DNA from: Chlorella sorokiniana
Lineage: Eukaryota; Chlorophyta; Trebouxiophyceae; Chlorellales; Chlorellaceae
Reading direction: 5' to 3'
NCBI GenBank assembly: GCA_025917655.1
Contig: CP084620.1
Span: forward strand, 2,480,001 to 2,544,000
DNA length: 64,000 bases
Positions 22,152 through 32,995 of the stretch are shown here, piece by piece. The notes under the pieces are model-generated. The model was not told the origin of the DNA and made no database searches. It was given only the letters and a program-made list of their open reading frames with translations. The position numbers and the translations under genes are program-made. Position 1 is the first letter of the stretch, and each line of letters begins with the position of its first letter.

Positions 22152-24372
22152 TTACACGCGCAGCGTTCTGACCTGGAGGTCGATCCAGCTCCTCATCTTC
22201 ATGACGCTGGTGAAGCCCGACAGGCTGGGCTGTTTGCCACACAGCCCCGAGATCTTGAAGCTCGTGATGCCCACCAGGATGTCCCCGGTGCTGGTGGCCC
22301 TGACCAGCGGCCCTCCCGAGTCGCCCGGGCACGTGTCCTGCCGCCCGTTGCCCAAGGCTGCAGGGAGTGGAGGGGGGGGCAGCATTTCAAGGCCGCGCAG
22401 GGGTGCAAGCATCACAAAAGCACAGCGTTCACGGGCATGAAGCCGCTGGCGGCGCTGCCAGGGAGGGCTCGCCAGGCTGAGAGGGCTCACCGGAGCAGAT
22501 GTTGCGTGGGTCGGAGGGGCTCAGGGCAGCGCGCTTGCGGACCACACCGCCGCAGCCAGCACACAGATGGGAGGTGGGGAAGGTGAAGCCGATGATGGAG
22601 CGGTACATGGAGGTACAGGTGGCGTGGGACACGAAGGGTAAGTAGGCAAACCTGGGCGGCGGGGGAAATGTTGGGGAGGTGGGAGCGGGTCATGGTGGGC
22701 AGCTCAGGAGCGGTGTGCAGAGGGGTGCAAGGGGTGCGCGCGGTCATGCAGCAGCCGGATGCAGCAAGGTGCAGCAAGGTGCAGCAGGATGCAGCAAGCA
22801 GCGTTCCCTCTGCTGAACACGCGCACATCAGGTGGGTGGCGGATTTGTTGGCCTCCGTCGTGCCCCAGCCTGCAGCGTAGAGCCAGTCCCCGGTGCTGGG
22901 CTGCGTGTCCACAGGCTTCAAGGCAAGGGTGGAGGCGGCCAGCTGAGCGGGCTTGGTCCTGGCCGCCCTCTCCAGCACCAGCACCGCGATGTCATTGGCG
23001 ATGGAGCTTGCGTTGTAGGAGGCATGACGCACAATTTTCTGCGACGGGGGGCGTGGCAAAAGGTCCCATCAGCATGCGGCGGTGGTGGGCTGGCGTGTGC
23101 CCCCTCCCCAAAACGAAGGGTTCATGCCGCTGAGGAGAACAACAGCAGCGCGCCCTCCTCACCGTGACTTTGATCCACTCGTAGTCTGTCGTCTTGTCGG
23201 TCTGGAAGCTGAGCAGGCCCACCGCCACATACTTGACGTCCTTGGGGGCCAGCCTGTCGTCCACCACGCAGTGGGCTGCAGGCATGCCAGGGCAGCTGCT
23301 CCCTCAGGCTTTCGATCGGTCAGGGAAGGCAGCGCCCCCAGGCGGCCTGCTGTCCGGTGCAGGCAGCACCAAGGAAAGCAGCAAGGCGAGGCGCCGACCT
23401 GCGGTGACAACGAGGCGTGGCCTGATGAGCGTTCCGCCGCAGCCGGCCCGGAAGCCCATGGAGTTGAACCTGCGCATGAGGGTGTTAAGGCCTGGAATCT
23501 GTTGGAGAGCATGTGATCGCATGTGCAGGCAAGGTGCTGCCTCTTGACGGAGCAAGCAAGATATGCTGGGTGGCAGATAACAGGGGCTAGCCAGCGCTGG
23601 TGCCCTTCGCATGCGCCACATGAGCTCAGGCCGGCCTGAACTTCGTTGCTCACAGCGCGGCAATGTAGGGGAAGTCCGAGTTCAGGGCGTACTGCCCCCA
23701 CGCGATGGAAGAGCCAGCGTTGCCGGCGCCGCCGCCAGCGCCGCGGCCGCCGCCCTTTGCCAGGGGGCCTGCCTGCCTGCCTTGGAGCTTGCGCCCGAGG
23801 TGCGCTTTGTTGTGGGCGCCAGAAGCGAAGCCCTCTGCAATAGGGGCGTGCAGGATCGGGCGTGCAGGGGCGTACAGATCATCCCACCGGGCACCAAAGA
23901 GGACGTTGAAGCAGAGGCACCTCTGGTGGGACTCAGAGCTGACTCGGGCAGGGCGGCACAGGGGCATGGCGGTGCCACTGAAAGGTGTTCGCGCCCATGG
24001 CAGGCGGCGCTGGCAACTCACTTGGGGCTGTGAGTGGCTTTCCATCGGTTGGAACGTCCCAGGAGATGGCATCATGCCCCGACACGAGGCTGTCCACGGC
24101 GGAGTCGCTGGGATGTGCCAGAGTCCTGGGGACAGCGGTGGCGGCGGTAAGTGCCTGCAGAAGTATGGGAAGAGTAAGCGGCCGGTAAGCTGTGCACTTA
24201 TGGTCCTGGGGCTTAAGTTTCTTCTCTGGGAACACAGGCGCCCTGTTCTGCTCTGGGGAGCGTGAACAGGACGAATGCACATGTGGCGTGTCGGCATCTC
24301 GACTCCTACGGGACTCCAGCTCGTGTTCGCGCTCACCAGCAGAGCCAGAAGGAAATGAGCACGATGCGGCAT
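22152..24372 (-). CDS. Secreted trypsin-like serine protease (S1 family)
   Basis: A likely extracellular or vacuolar protease. ATG 24372 opens with a signal-peptide-like segment (MPHRAHFLLALLVSA). A second exon encodes a non-catalytic stretch (DAISWDVPTDGKPLTAP) and a third a Gly-rich region ending WGQYALNSDFPYIAAL. The S1 domain follows with CGGTLIRPRLVVTA, then across an intron AHCVVDDRL (catalytic His, about 23275), NDIAVLVLERAA (catalytic Asp, about 22990), WLYAAGWGTTE, and TCPGDSGGPLV (catalytic Ser, about 22320). It ends FTSVMKMRSWIDLQ and a TAA at 22152. All three catalytic residues are present. The stop overlaps a TGTAA motif. It lies head-to-tail with a second S1 protease, suggesting local duplication, although the sequences have diverged and the second has an extra C-terminal module. 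Confidence 0.85.
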
Positions 24373-24908
24373 GCTGAGGACTGTTCGAGGCTCCGGCTGC
24401 AGTAGGGGTCACGAAGTCGAACAGCGAGTCCCTGTCCAGAGTTTGTGCGTAGCGCAGCGTCGTTGGACCTCTAATCTTGCAGCAGAGGGCAGGCGGATGA
24501 ACAATACGCCGAGAACAATGTAACGTGGGTTCTGCCAGGTGAGGCAGCAACAGGCCCTTTTCAGCACGTGGGATGGCAGTACTGTGTACAGCAACATGAA
24601 GGACTTTGGAGTCCCACTAAGATGCAGTCCCCATGCCTGGCGAGTCCCTGGCCTGAACACTCGCCTGCTGCCACACTTCACATGCAGGCAGAGCTGCAGC
24701 TGCCTGTTCATTGGTGCAGCAAAAGATTCCATGGCGGGCATCCTGAGCCTCCCGCTGGGCGGCAGCTTCCAGCCGCGCGCACCCGCCGCTCACGTGAGGC
24801 GCCTTCCTTGCAACGGCTGGCAGCATCAATGAAACACAAGGCAGGAACCACACAGCAGGCGCTGAGCGGGGTGGGGCGCCGCGGCCCAACCCAGCGCCGA
24901 GGGGGCCC
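24373..24908. other. Intergenic spacer between the two protease genes
   Basis: About 540 bp upstream of the first protease and downstream of the second. It presumably carries the promoter of the 22152-24372 gene. No coding signal was recognised in either strand. Confidence 0.45.
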
Positions 24909-27798
24909 TCAGCCGGCGGACTGCGGCTGCCACTCGCCAGACACTGAGCCAGGCGCCGCCTCCGCTTTGTACCCGCCCAGCTGCTTGAGGAAGCAGCAGC
25001 TGGCCCCCTCCGCACAGCGGGCTGCCGCCCATCCAGGTCCTGAGGGAGGGGGCGCGCGCGTGTGTGTGTCTTTGAAAATGCCCTCCGGGGGGGGGGGCGG
25101 GGGGGGGGGAGAGGAGGGCACACCTCCGAGCCAGTTGGAACCACATCCCCACAAAGCGGCAAACCCTGCAGCATCCCCTGCAGCAGCAGCTGTCGTTCAC
25201 AGGCCAGGGTCCCCCCCGTAGCCTTGCTCGGCGCCGCTCAGGGTCCCCCCTCCGGTGGCCTTGGCCCGGCGTCGCTCAGGGTCCCCCCTCCGGTGGCCTT
25301 GGCCCGGCGGCGCTCACCAGGCCCAGCATTCGTCCACGCTGTAGCACAGGCGGCAGCAGTCTTCGGGGCTGCCCGCCGCCGCAAAGCCGCCCGCGAGGTC
25401 GCCCCCACCAGCGCCACGCCCTCCCCGTACCGCGACAGGCTGCCGAGGCACGTGTCACTGCCGCCGCCGCCGCCGTCGCCGCTTCCTGTGGATGCAGGCG
25501 GTCCCGCCGCCAAGTCAGACGCGGGCTCCGCCCGGCGGCCCCATCGAGCTGGCCCAGGCCGGTGCCGTTGGCCAGGGCCTCGATTTCTTCGCGGTACAGC
25601 CGTACATCGGTGTAGTACCCAAACTCGGGGCCGGTGGAGGGACAGTCGGGGCCGTGGCTGGTCACCCCGACTTGCACGGCGGCGCCGCTGACCGAGTCCC
25701 GCAGGAGCAGGGGGCCGCCTGGAGAGGGGAGGGAGGGTGGGGAGGAGGGCCCAGCAGGTGGGGGTCAGGCTCATCAGGCGCGGGAAGGGAGGGAAACGGT
25801 CCGGGCGGCAGCAACAAGCAAGCGTGTGCGCATGTTGCCGCCGTCCCGGGCAGGTGCAGCAGGGTCGCAGGGTCGCCTCGGTTGGCCAGCTACCAAGGCG
25901 CGCCCCCCCGCCTCCCCCGCCTCCCCCACGCTCCCTCGCTGGCCCACCTGAGTCGCCGCTGCAGGTGTTGGTCTTGCCGCCCCCGCACACAGCACGTCGC
26001 TGTAACCGCGCGGGCAGCTGCCCGGGGGCAGGTACATGAGGTTGGCGTAGCTGGCGGCGCAAACAAGCACAAAAGGGGCGGGGCGGGGAGGGGGTGGGTG
26101 GGTGGGGTTTGCTCTGGATGAAGGTCGGCGCTGCGGCGCAAGAATTGCGGTGCGCAGGGGAGCAAGGCAGCTCTGCCACTCGAGCCTCTTTGCGCGGCGC
26201 AAGGCAGCGGCCTTGTTGCAGGTGGTGGGCGCGTGCGGCCCCTAGGCACACGGCTGCGCGGCCAGCCGCTGCTGCCAGACCCTGCAAGCGCTCGTGCCGT
26301 TCCCCTTCCCTGCTGCCTCCCCGCCCAGACCTGCTGCAGCACCCCTGCAGCGTCGCTGCCGCCGCCCCCCCTCCCGCCCCCGCCCCGCCTCACTGGAGCA
26401 CGTCGGTGGGCCGCCCATCCTCGGTGATGCCCCACCCCGCAGCCTGAACGTCCTGGCCGGGGTCCAGGACCGTGCTCGGGTCTGCCAGCGTCACTGTGGT
26501 GGCGTTGGGCACCGCACGGGACAGCTTCAGTATCGCCACATCGTGCAGCGGGCCGGTGAAGGTGCCGTCCTCGTTGTCCGCTGGGATTGTGTCGGCAGAG
26601 TAGCCTGGAGGGGTGGACGACATGGGGCGTGAAGTGGGCGAGGAGGGCCTCGCACGCGGCTCACCAACACCTTCCTGCCGGCTTCCTCATGGCTCATGCG
26701 CGGTGGCAGCAGCGCAGAGGGGGTGGGCAGCACGTGTGCGTGTGGCAGGTGCTGAGAGGCGCTGTGGCTGGGGTGGGTGTGGGTGCCTCGCGGGGCGGCA
26801 GCGCATCCGTTTGGCGCCAGCAGGGCGCAGCGCCAGCCCACCCACCGGGGTGTGGCAGCGCGATCGCCACGGGTGTGCGGGATCCGTCGGCGGTGACGGC
26901 AGTGATAAGGTCGGGCGGGCAACCAGACCGATGTCTACTATGCAGTGGGCGGCTGCAGGAGTGCACAGGCGCGCTCGGTTGCGAGGTTGATTTGCGTGGG
27001 GAGCTTTGGGGTGGTGCGCGTGCAGGGGTTGACCATCCATTAGGGACAGCGGCTGGGCGAGTAGCAGCGAGCCGCTGCCGCCCCTGCCCTGCAACCCCCC
27101 TCTCCCCCACAAGGGTAGACAAGGCCTCGCAGCGAGCAGCGCGTGCCTGTGAGCACCGTGGTTTCGTCCAGCAGCGTGCCGCCGCAAAACTGCTGGCCCT
27201 GCAGCAGCAGCGCCACCATGAAGGCAAAGTCGGCGGCGACTGCCACCTGGCCGTTGATGATGCGCGGCTCAACAGGCACGCGCTGCTGCGCAGGCGGCGA
27301 GGAGCGCCGCCGGCACCGCTGTCGGCCGTGCCGCCGCTGTTGCCTTGCCGAGCTGGCGTGGGCGCGGCGGAGGCATCGCCACCCAGCAAGCGGCGGCGGA
27401 TGGCTCTGGCTTCCGCGGCGTCAGGAGCCACTTGCCTGCATGGTGCATGGAAATTGAGTGGGTGATGGACCCTGTGCGGGTGGAACGCCATTGCCTGCGG
27501 GTGCAGAGGACCCTTGCATCCCCAAATGAACGCTCGTGCTCACCCTTGTGCAGAGCCGCGCAGACCGCTTCGCCGCCGACTGCCCCATTGCGCAGACTCA
27601 ACCTGCAGCAGGCCCAGCTGCGTGAGTTACATCAGCCGTAACGGAAAGCGTCGCTTGCAATTTTAAAAGGACAGGGAGCGACATGGCACCCCGCGGCCCC
27701 CGCCATGGACGGAAGCGCACCCTTGTGGCGCTCGCCAGAAGCACTAGAAGCGCTGCTGAAAGCAACGTTGCGGCCGCCCGCTGCGAAGGGATTTCCAT
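24909..27798 (-). CDS. Secreted trypsin-like serine protease with C-terminal PAN/apple-like module
   Basis: ATG 27798 starts a clear signal peptide (MEIPSQRAAATLLSAALLVLLASA). After a propeptide-like exon the S1 domain begins with PRIINGQVAVAADFAFMVAL and FCGGTLLDETTVLT, then AAHCIVDIG (catalytic His, about 26940) across a probable GC-AG intron. It continues LHDVAILKLSRAVPNATT (Asp, about 26540), VQAAGWGITEDGRPTDV, CSGDSGGP (Ser, about 25955) and GVTSHGPDCPSTGPEFGYYT. The C-terminus holds a Cys-rich module, GGFAAAGSPEDCCRLCYSVD then CWAW, and in the last exon CAEGASCCFLKQLGGYK, ending at 24909. The CCRLC and CCFLK pattern fits PAN/apple domains, which bind protein or carbohydrate. Several exons need single-base frame corrections. 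Substrate unknown. Confidence 0.8.
25205..25317. repeat. Minisatellite, about 38 bp unit, nearly three copies
   Basis: A direct repeat with the shared core GCTCAGGGTCCCCCC followed by a variable part with CCTTGGCCCGGCG. It lies in the last intron of the protease gene and begins directly at that intron's donor on the minus strand. Only the first unit carries a real GTGAGC donor; the other units carry CTGAGC at the matching place. Confidence 0.8.
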
Positions 27799-28214
27799 GT
27801 TCGGACAGAGCGTGTCGGTCTCAAGAGCTGCCGAAGCTCTCCGCCATTGATGCCTTCCTTGCTCTTGAAAGCAGTGAGTTAAATGCTAAGAACACAAAGC
27901 GGGAGCGACACCGGGCGAGATGTGCTGCATGCCGCAGCGTCGCAGCGCCCGTCGCTTAACGCATGGAGCATCGCAACAGAATCACACGCCAGCACAGAGT
28001 TTGATGATAACGGTGGCAATTTTACGAGTGAAATGTTTAGGGTTCAGACAGTTGCTGCAAGCAAAGCAAATCGTGTCGGCTGCCGTGTGCTGCTTGCAGC
28101 CGCTGCGCGAGCCTTCGTGACCTGCTTTGTCCCAAGTCTGTGCTACTTTAGTACACCTCTCCACTTCGCTAGACCAAGTTGGCTGCGAATTCCAGCCCTG
28201 TGCAGCTCCTCCAC
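27799..28214. promoter_or_regulatory. Upstream region of the PAN-domain protease
   Basis: About 400 bp between the protease start and the end of the GH1 relic, both on the minus strand. It is clearly less GC-rich than its surroundings (27,840-28,150). It presumably includes the protease promoter. No specific site could be assigned. Confidence 0.4.
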
Positions 28215-28690
28215 TCAGCTCGACACCCTCACCCTGCAGTCCCCAGTGTAGCTCTGCATGGCTGGGTGCGCCGCCACCAGCTGCGCTCGGAGGGCCCTCG
28301 GCGGCCGCCACTGCGTCGGCGGCGGTCGAGCGTTGGAGCTGCCAAACTGGTTGGCCAGCCAGAGCGAAAAGGCCTTGTAGCAGCGGCGCAGGGTGTCAAG
28401 GCCCACGTGAACAAGGCCGAAGCGGATGTGAAAAGCCGTCTGTGGGCGGGGTGGCGGTAGCATCGGCAAGGTTGGGGGCTACCCTGGGTGGGGGGAGACC
28501 ACTGTGAATGCGGTGAAGGTGGCGTAGGGGACAGGAGTGGAGCATGCGCACTAAGGCAGCAGGCACTGCCAACCAGCAGGCCACCCTGTGCTGCCACTTG
28601 TTCGTGCCGCCCACTGCAGCCTTCTGCCCCCGCCCGCTGTTGCCCAGTCACCTGCCCAGTCAAAGTTGTCCAGGAGGCTGCTGCTTTGAT
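28215..28690 (-). pseudogene. C-terminal relic of a glycosyl hydrolase family 1 gene
   Basis: Two exon-like pieces match the end of GH1 beta-glycosidases. The first reads SLLDNFDWA and ends at a CAG-GTGACT donor near 28655. The second starts at a CCACAG acceptor near 28437 and reads FHIRFGLVHVGLDTLRRCYK then AFSLWLANQFG, the usual last strand and helix of the GH1 barrel. Joining them gives the expected DGFHIRFG only if one T in a TTTT run is ignored. The rest of the barrel, including the TENG nucleophile motif about 60 residues upstream, is not found between here and the end of RAPTOR. I therefore call a truncated, non-functional copy, although a mis-assembled neighbouring gene is possible. 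Confidence 0.65.
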
Positions 28691-28828
28691 TGGACATCGA
28701 GCGAGAGGGGCCAGGAGGGCGTCAAGAAGCCATCCGTGTACCGCCACCAGATGGGAGATGCCTGCAGATCCGTACCCACGCTAGACAGGCGCGTTTGCCA
28801 ACGGCAGCGCAGCTTCTCATCTCTCAAC

Positions 28829-28833
28829 TTACA
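28829..28833 (-). terminator. Candidate TGTAA polyadenylation signal for RAPTOR
   Basis: The motif TTACA on the plus strand reads TGTAA on the minus strand, about 215 bases past the RAPTOR stop codon. TGTAA is the usual polyadenylation signal in green algae. The assignment is by position only. Confidence 0.4.
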
Positions 28834-29045
28834 CGTCGTCTGGGCGCGACAACCTGGCATGTTGCTCAGAGGTTGGGTTTCTCAGGAGGGTGGTTCAACA
28901 GTCACGAGCTCACAGGATGGACGCCCGAGCAGTCACAGCATCGCCCAGGCGCAGGCATGCCACAGCTCAACAGCTTATCCAGCGGGGAGGCAGAGCGGGA
29001 GATGGGGGAGCGCAGCAAAGCCAAGGCCAAGAGCATCAGAGGGAG

Positions 29046-32000
29046 TCAAAAGATGTTGGCTGGACAGGAAGAAAGGGCGGGGCCCAGGCTGACAGCGGCA
29101 GCTGGGCGAGATGGGTGCGTGCGCAGGCACGCGGGAATACTAGTGAGGAGGGAGGAGATGCATGCGTTGGGTGCAGCAGGTCTCGAGAGGCGCAGGAGCG
29201 AGCTTGCCAGACCCACCGGCCCGTCAGCCTGCCAGGCCGGGTGCGGGGGCGACGGCACCGACGACGAGTTGGACAGGCGGACCGGCGAGGGCGGCAGCGG
29301 GGCGGTGTCGAGGCTGTACACCGCCACCACGGGGTCGGCGCTTCCTGCAGGTGGCAAGCGGGGCTGGCCGGTGAGAATCGGTCGTGGCACGCGTGCTGTG
29401 GCCACAGCACGGCCGGGCTGTGAACTCCTGCATTGCCCAGGTGCGAGCACGAGCCGCGCGACCAACTGCCCCAGCCCAAGCTCCCGGCAAGCAGCGACGG
29501 TGCCTCCTTCCAGCTTCCAACGCTGCCGGCAGGTGAAGCATCGGTGGAGGCGGTGCGGGCTGAGGCGCTGCAGGCTGCGGCGGCGCTCACCCGAGGCAAG
29601 GAGCAGCTCAAAGGGGGAGAAGGCGAGGCAGGTGACGGGGCCTATGCGGTGGGTGGCCAGGAAGGAGGAGTGGGCGCGCACCACGCCCAGCTGCTCCCGC
29701 TGGCGCTCCACACCTTGACCACCTGCGGTGCGGCAGCGGGCCGCGGGCCGGGGTGGGTGGGTGGGCGCGAGTGGGAGGGCTGCTGGCTGTGAGCACGAGC
29801 GCGAGCACCCTGGGTGCGGGTTTACGCGTGTGGGGTGCAGGGCCGGTAGATGCACGAAACACAAGCAGGGCTGGCGGGGAGGGTAGTCAGGTGACGGCTG
29901 GTTTCGAACAGGGTTCAGGCTGCCTGGCAGGCGGGGCAATGCATCGCCACGGGCCAGAAAGCGGCTGCTTGCTGCGCAGCTGCCCCGCGGCTGCCCCCCG
30001 CTCGGCTATGCTGGAGGGACCCGTGGTAGCCCCGCTGTCCGTCGCCTCAGTCGAGTTTTACGAAAACGGGCAAAGCAGCGTCCCAGCCCAGCCCCCACCT
30101 GGCTGTTGGTGGCGGTGGCCAGCAGCGGCGCGTTGGGGTGTGCCGCCAGCGCCGTCATCTGCCCCTTGCTGTGCGCCTCCACAGTCTTCCACACGCCCAC
30201 CTCCAGCCGCCGCTGCGGCGTGGCGGTGGCGGCAGCGACACCCGCATCGCTGCTGCAGGGGTGGGGCGCAGGCAGGGGAGGCGTGGGTCGGGTGCGGCTA
30301 CGGCCACAAGTTGTGGTGGCAGCGGTGGGGGCTGCGCGTGTGTGGCAAGCCAACTTTCTGGCCAGGCTAGCCAGCGCCGGCCCCAGCCAGTGGGCATGCA
30401 ACCATCCGCGTTGTTCCCCCTCCTCTACCCCCCCAAACAAACGCACCCAACCACACACACCAGCCTGTCACAGCGTGCGCAGCAAGGGGCCACCCACCTG
30501 ACCATGCGGCAGTCCAGGAAGGCCAGCTGCGCCCCCGGGTAGCCCAGCACCAGGTGGTGGGGGTGCCGCCAGGCTCCACCGCCAGGCCTGCAGAGGGTGT
30601 GGTGGCAGTGTGTCGCTCACTGGCTCCAAGGCGTCAAGGCCGCATCACGCCTGTCAGCACGCTTGGCAGCAGCTGCGGCGAGCCTGCTAACGCCGCCTGC
30701 TGCCCCGGGCACTTGCACACCCGACACTGACTGCACGGCCAGGCCACCCGGGTGGCAGAGCCCAGGGCACCTCTTACGTGGTACACTCACCCTCCCCCAT
30801 ACAAACGCAACCTTCCGCCCCCGCTTGCCCTGCTTGACCCCCCAAGAAAGGTGCCCCTTCCCCTTGTCTTGCATCACCCGCCCCCCACTCTCCGCCTTCT
30901 TCAAGACGCCCGCCCCACCTCCCACATGCCCTCCTGGCCGCCCCCTTGCGCCCACCTGCCAGCCTGCTGCGCAGGTGCTGCACGCTGCCCACCAGCTCCG
31001 AGGAGCGCAGGTCGAAGATGCGCACGGTACCGCCAGCATCCGCCACGTGCAGCAGCGGGAGGCGGCGGAGGCGGCCAGGTGCTCCACCGCGGGGCGTCGC
31101 CGCCCTCGCCGCCGCCGCCGGGCAGGGTGAGCTGGGCGATGCAGTTCTCGCGCTCCAGGTCCCACATGTACACGCGGCCTGCAGGCGGTACAGGCGGGCA
31201 GCGCAGAGCAGTACAAAACAGCAATCAGCACCTGGGGGCGCAGTGGTGATCCCAGGCATTGTTGTTTATATGGGGGAAGGTATGGGGGCGGGAGGGCCCT
31301 GGCGTCAAACGTGTTGCGGCAGGCGCATCAGCCCCCACCCTCCCATGCATACGCGAGGATTGGCCGCCCCCAGCCGCCATGCCGCAGCTGGCTGAGCGGC
31401 GCCCCACGGGGTGGCCCCTGGCCACCCCCAACACCAGACACCACCATAATGCCCCCCTTCCCTGCCCACCTGCACTGCGTCCGCCCGCCGCAAACAGCGC
31501 CGAGTAGCCTGGGCTCCAGTGGTAGGCGGCGGGGCGGGCGGGGCTGCCAGCCCCCGCCACCAGCACCGACTGCCAGGCGGTGGCCAGGCGCTGGGCGCCG
31601 CGCGTGCCGTAGTTGCGCCACACGCGGACGGCGCCGTCGGCGGCACACGCCATCAGCAGCCCGTCGTGCAGGTCGTTGAGCTGCGGGGTTGGGGTTGGAG
31701 GGCGGAACAAGTGCAAGCGTATTGGTACTGCGTAAGGGCGTGTGAGCGTGCAATCAGGGGTGAAGGGGTGGATGGCTTGCGAGGAGGGGGATCGCGGAGA
31801 GAAGGTGCGCGGCTGTCCGTGCGTGTGTGTGTGCGGAGAGGGCCGGCAACCAGCTGAGCTGGCAGCACCTACACTCATCCAATGCCCCTCCTCCCCCCCT
31901 CTTCCCCCACACACACACGAACCTGGAAGAGAGCGCACAGCGACTGGGGGCTGCCCGGCGGCGGCGGCGGCGCGCGCGCCGCCGCCGCCACGGGCGCGCC

Positions 32001-32964
32001 GCTAGCCGCATGGAAGCGGTTGGCGCAGGCGCCGCTGCGCAGGTCTGTCACGCGCAGCACGCCGCCGCCGCCGTCGGCGCTGATGAGCAGCGGACGCAGC
32101 GGGTCCAGCAGCACAGCGCTGCTCTGCTCCGTCTCTGCGCGGCGACGCATGGGCAGCAGGAGGGAGGGTGGGCGTGGTGTGGTGTGGTGTGGGGGCAAGG
32201 GGGCACACAGGGCGGATCAGAAAGTCCCAATGTGGCCGGGCGCAGCTGGAACAGATCACAGATGTGCAGGGGGGCAAATGCACCTATGCCGGCGGGCCGG
32301 TGCTGAAGCCGGCCCCCTTCCCCGCAACCCCTCCCCGAGGCTCCCTGGTGCCTTGCGCCGCGCGCGCCCGCGCGCGCCCCCCCGCGCCCCCGAATCAGGG
32401 AGCGCGCCATGCAGAAAAGGGGCAGAGCAGCCATGCAGTGCTCATCCTTAAGACCCCCACCACCAGCCCGCCCACCCGTGTTGACGGTGATGACGTGATC
32501 CCTCAGCCGGCAGCGGCTGGCCTGGCCCACCGTCCGGCAGCGAGCCAGCTCAGCTTGCCGCTGCGAGCGCCAGGAGGTAGGGGATGGGACAGCGGGGAGT
32601 GAGCAAGGCAGCGGTGAGGCACCCAGGGCTGGGTCGTCACGGGCTCACAACGCTGCCAAGCGGCGGCAACAGCAAGGCCAGGCTACGGGCAAGCCTGCCC
32701 AACTCCTTCTTGTTGCCACCTTTTGAGGGGTGGCTGCGCCAGACGGCCCCTGCCCCGTCCACCCCACCCCCTTCATACACACACACACTCTTGCCTGCCC
32801 CCCATCCCCTCCCACCTTCTGCCTCCGCGCCTCCACCTGCGCCTTGTCAAACGGCAGCAGCCAGGTGGCGTGCGGCGGCCCGGCTCCTCCTGGCTCTGCG
32901 GCGCCAGCAGCGGCCAGGTGAAGGCGCGGCAGGAGGCGGCGTAGGTGCTGCTGGGCGGCAGCGC

Positions 32965-32995
<31 letters not shown>

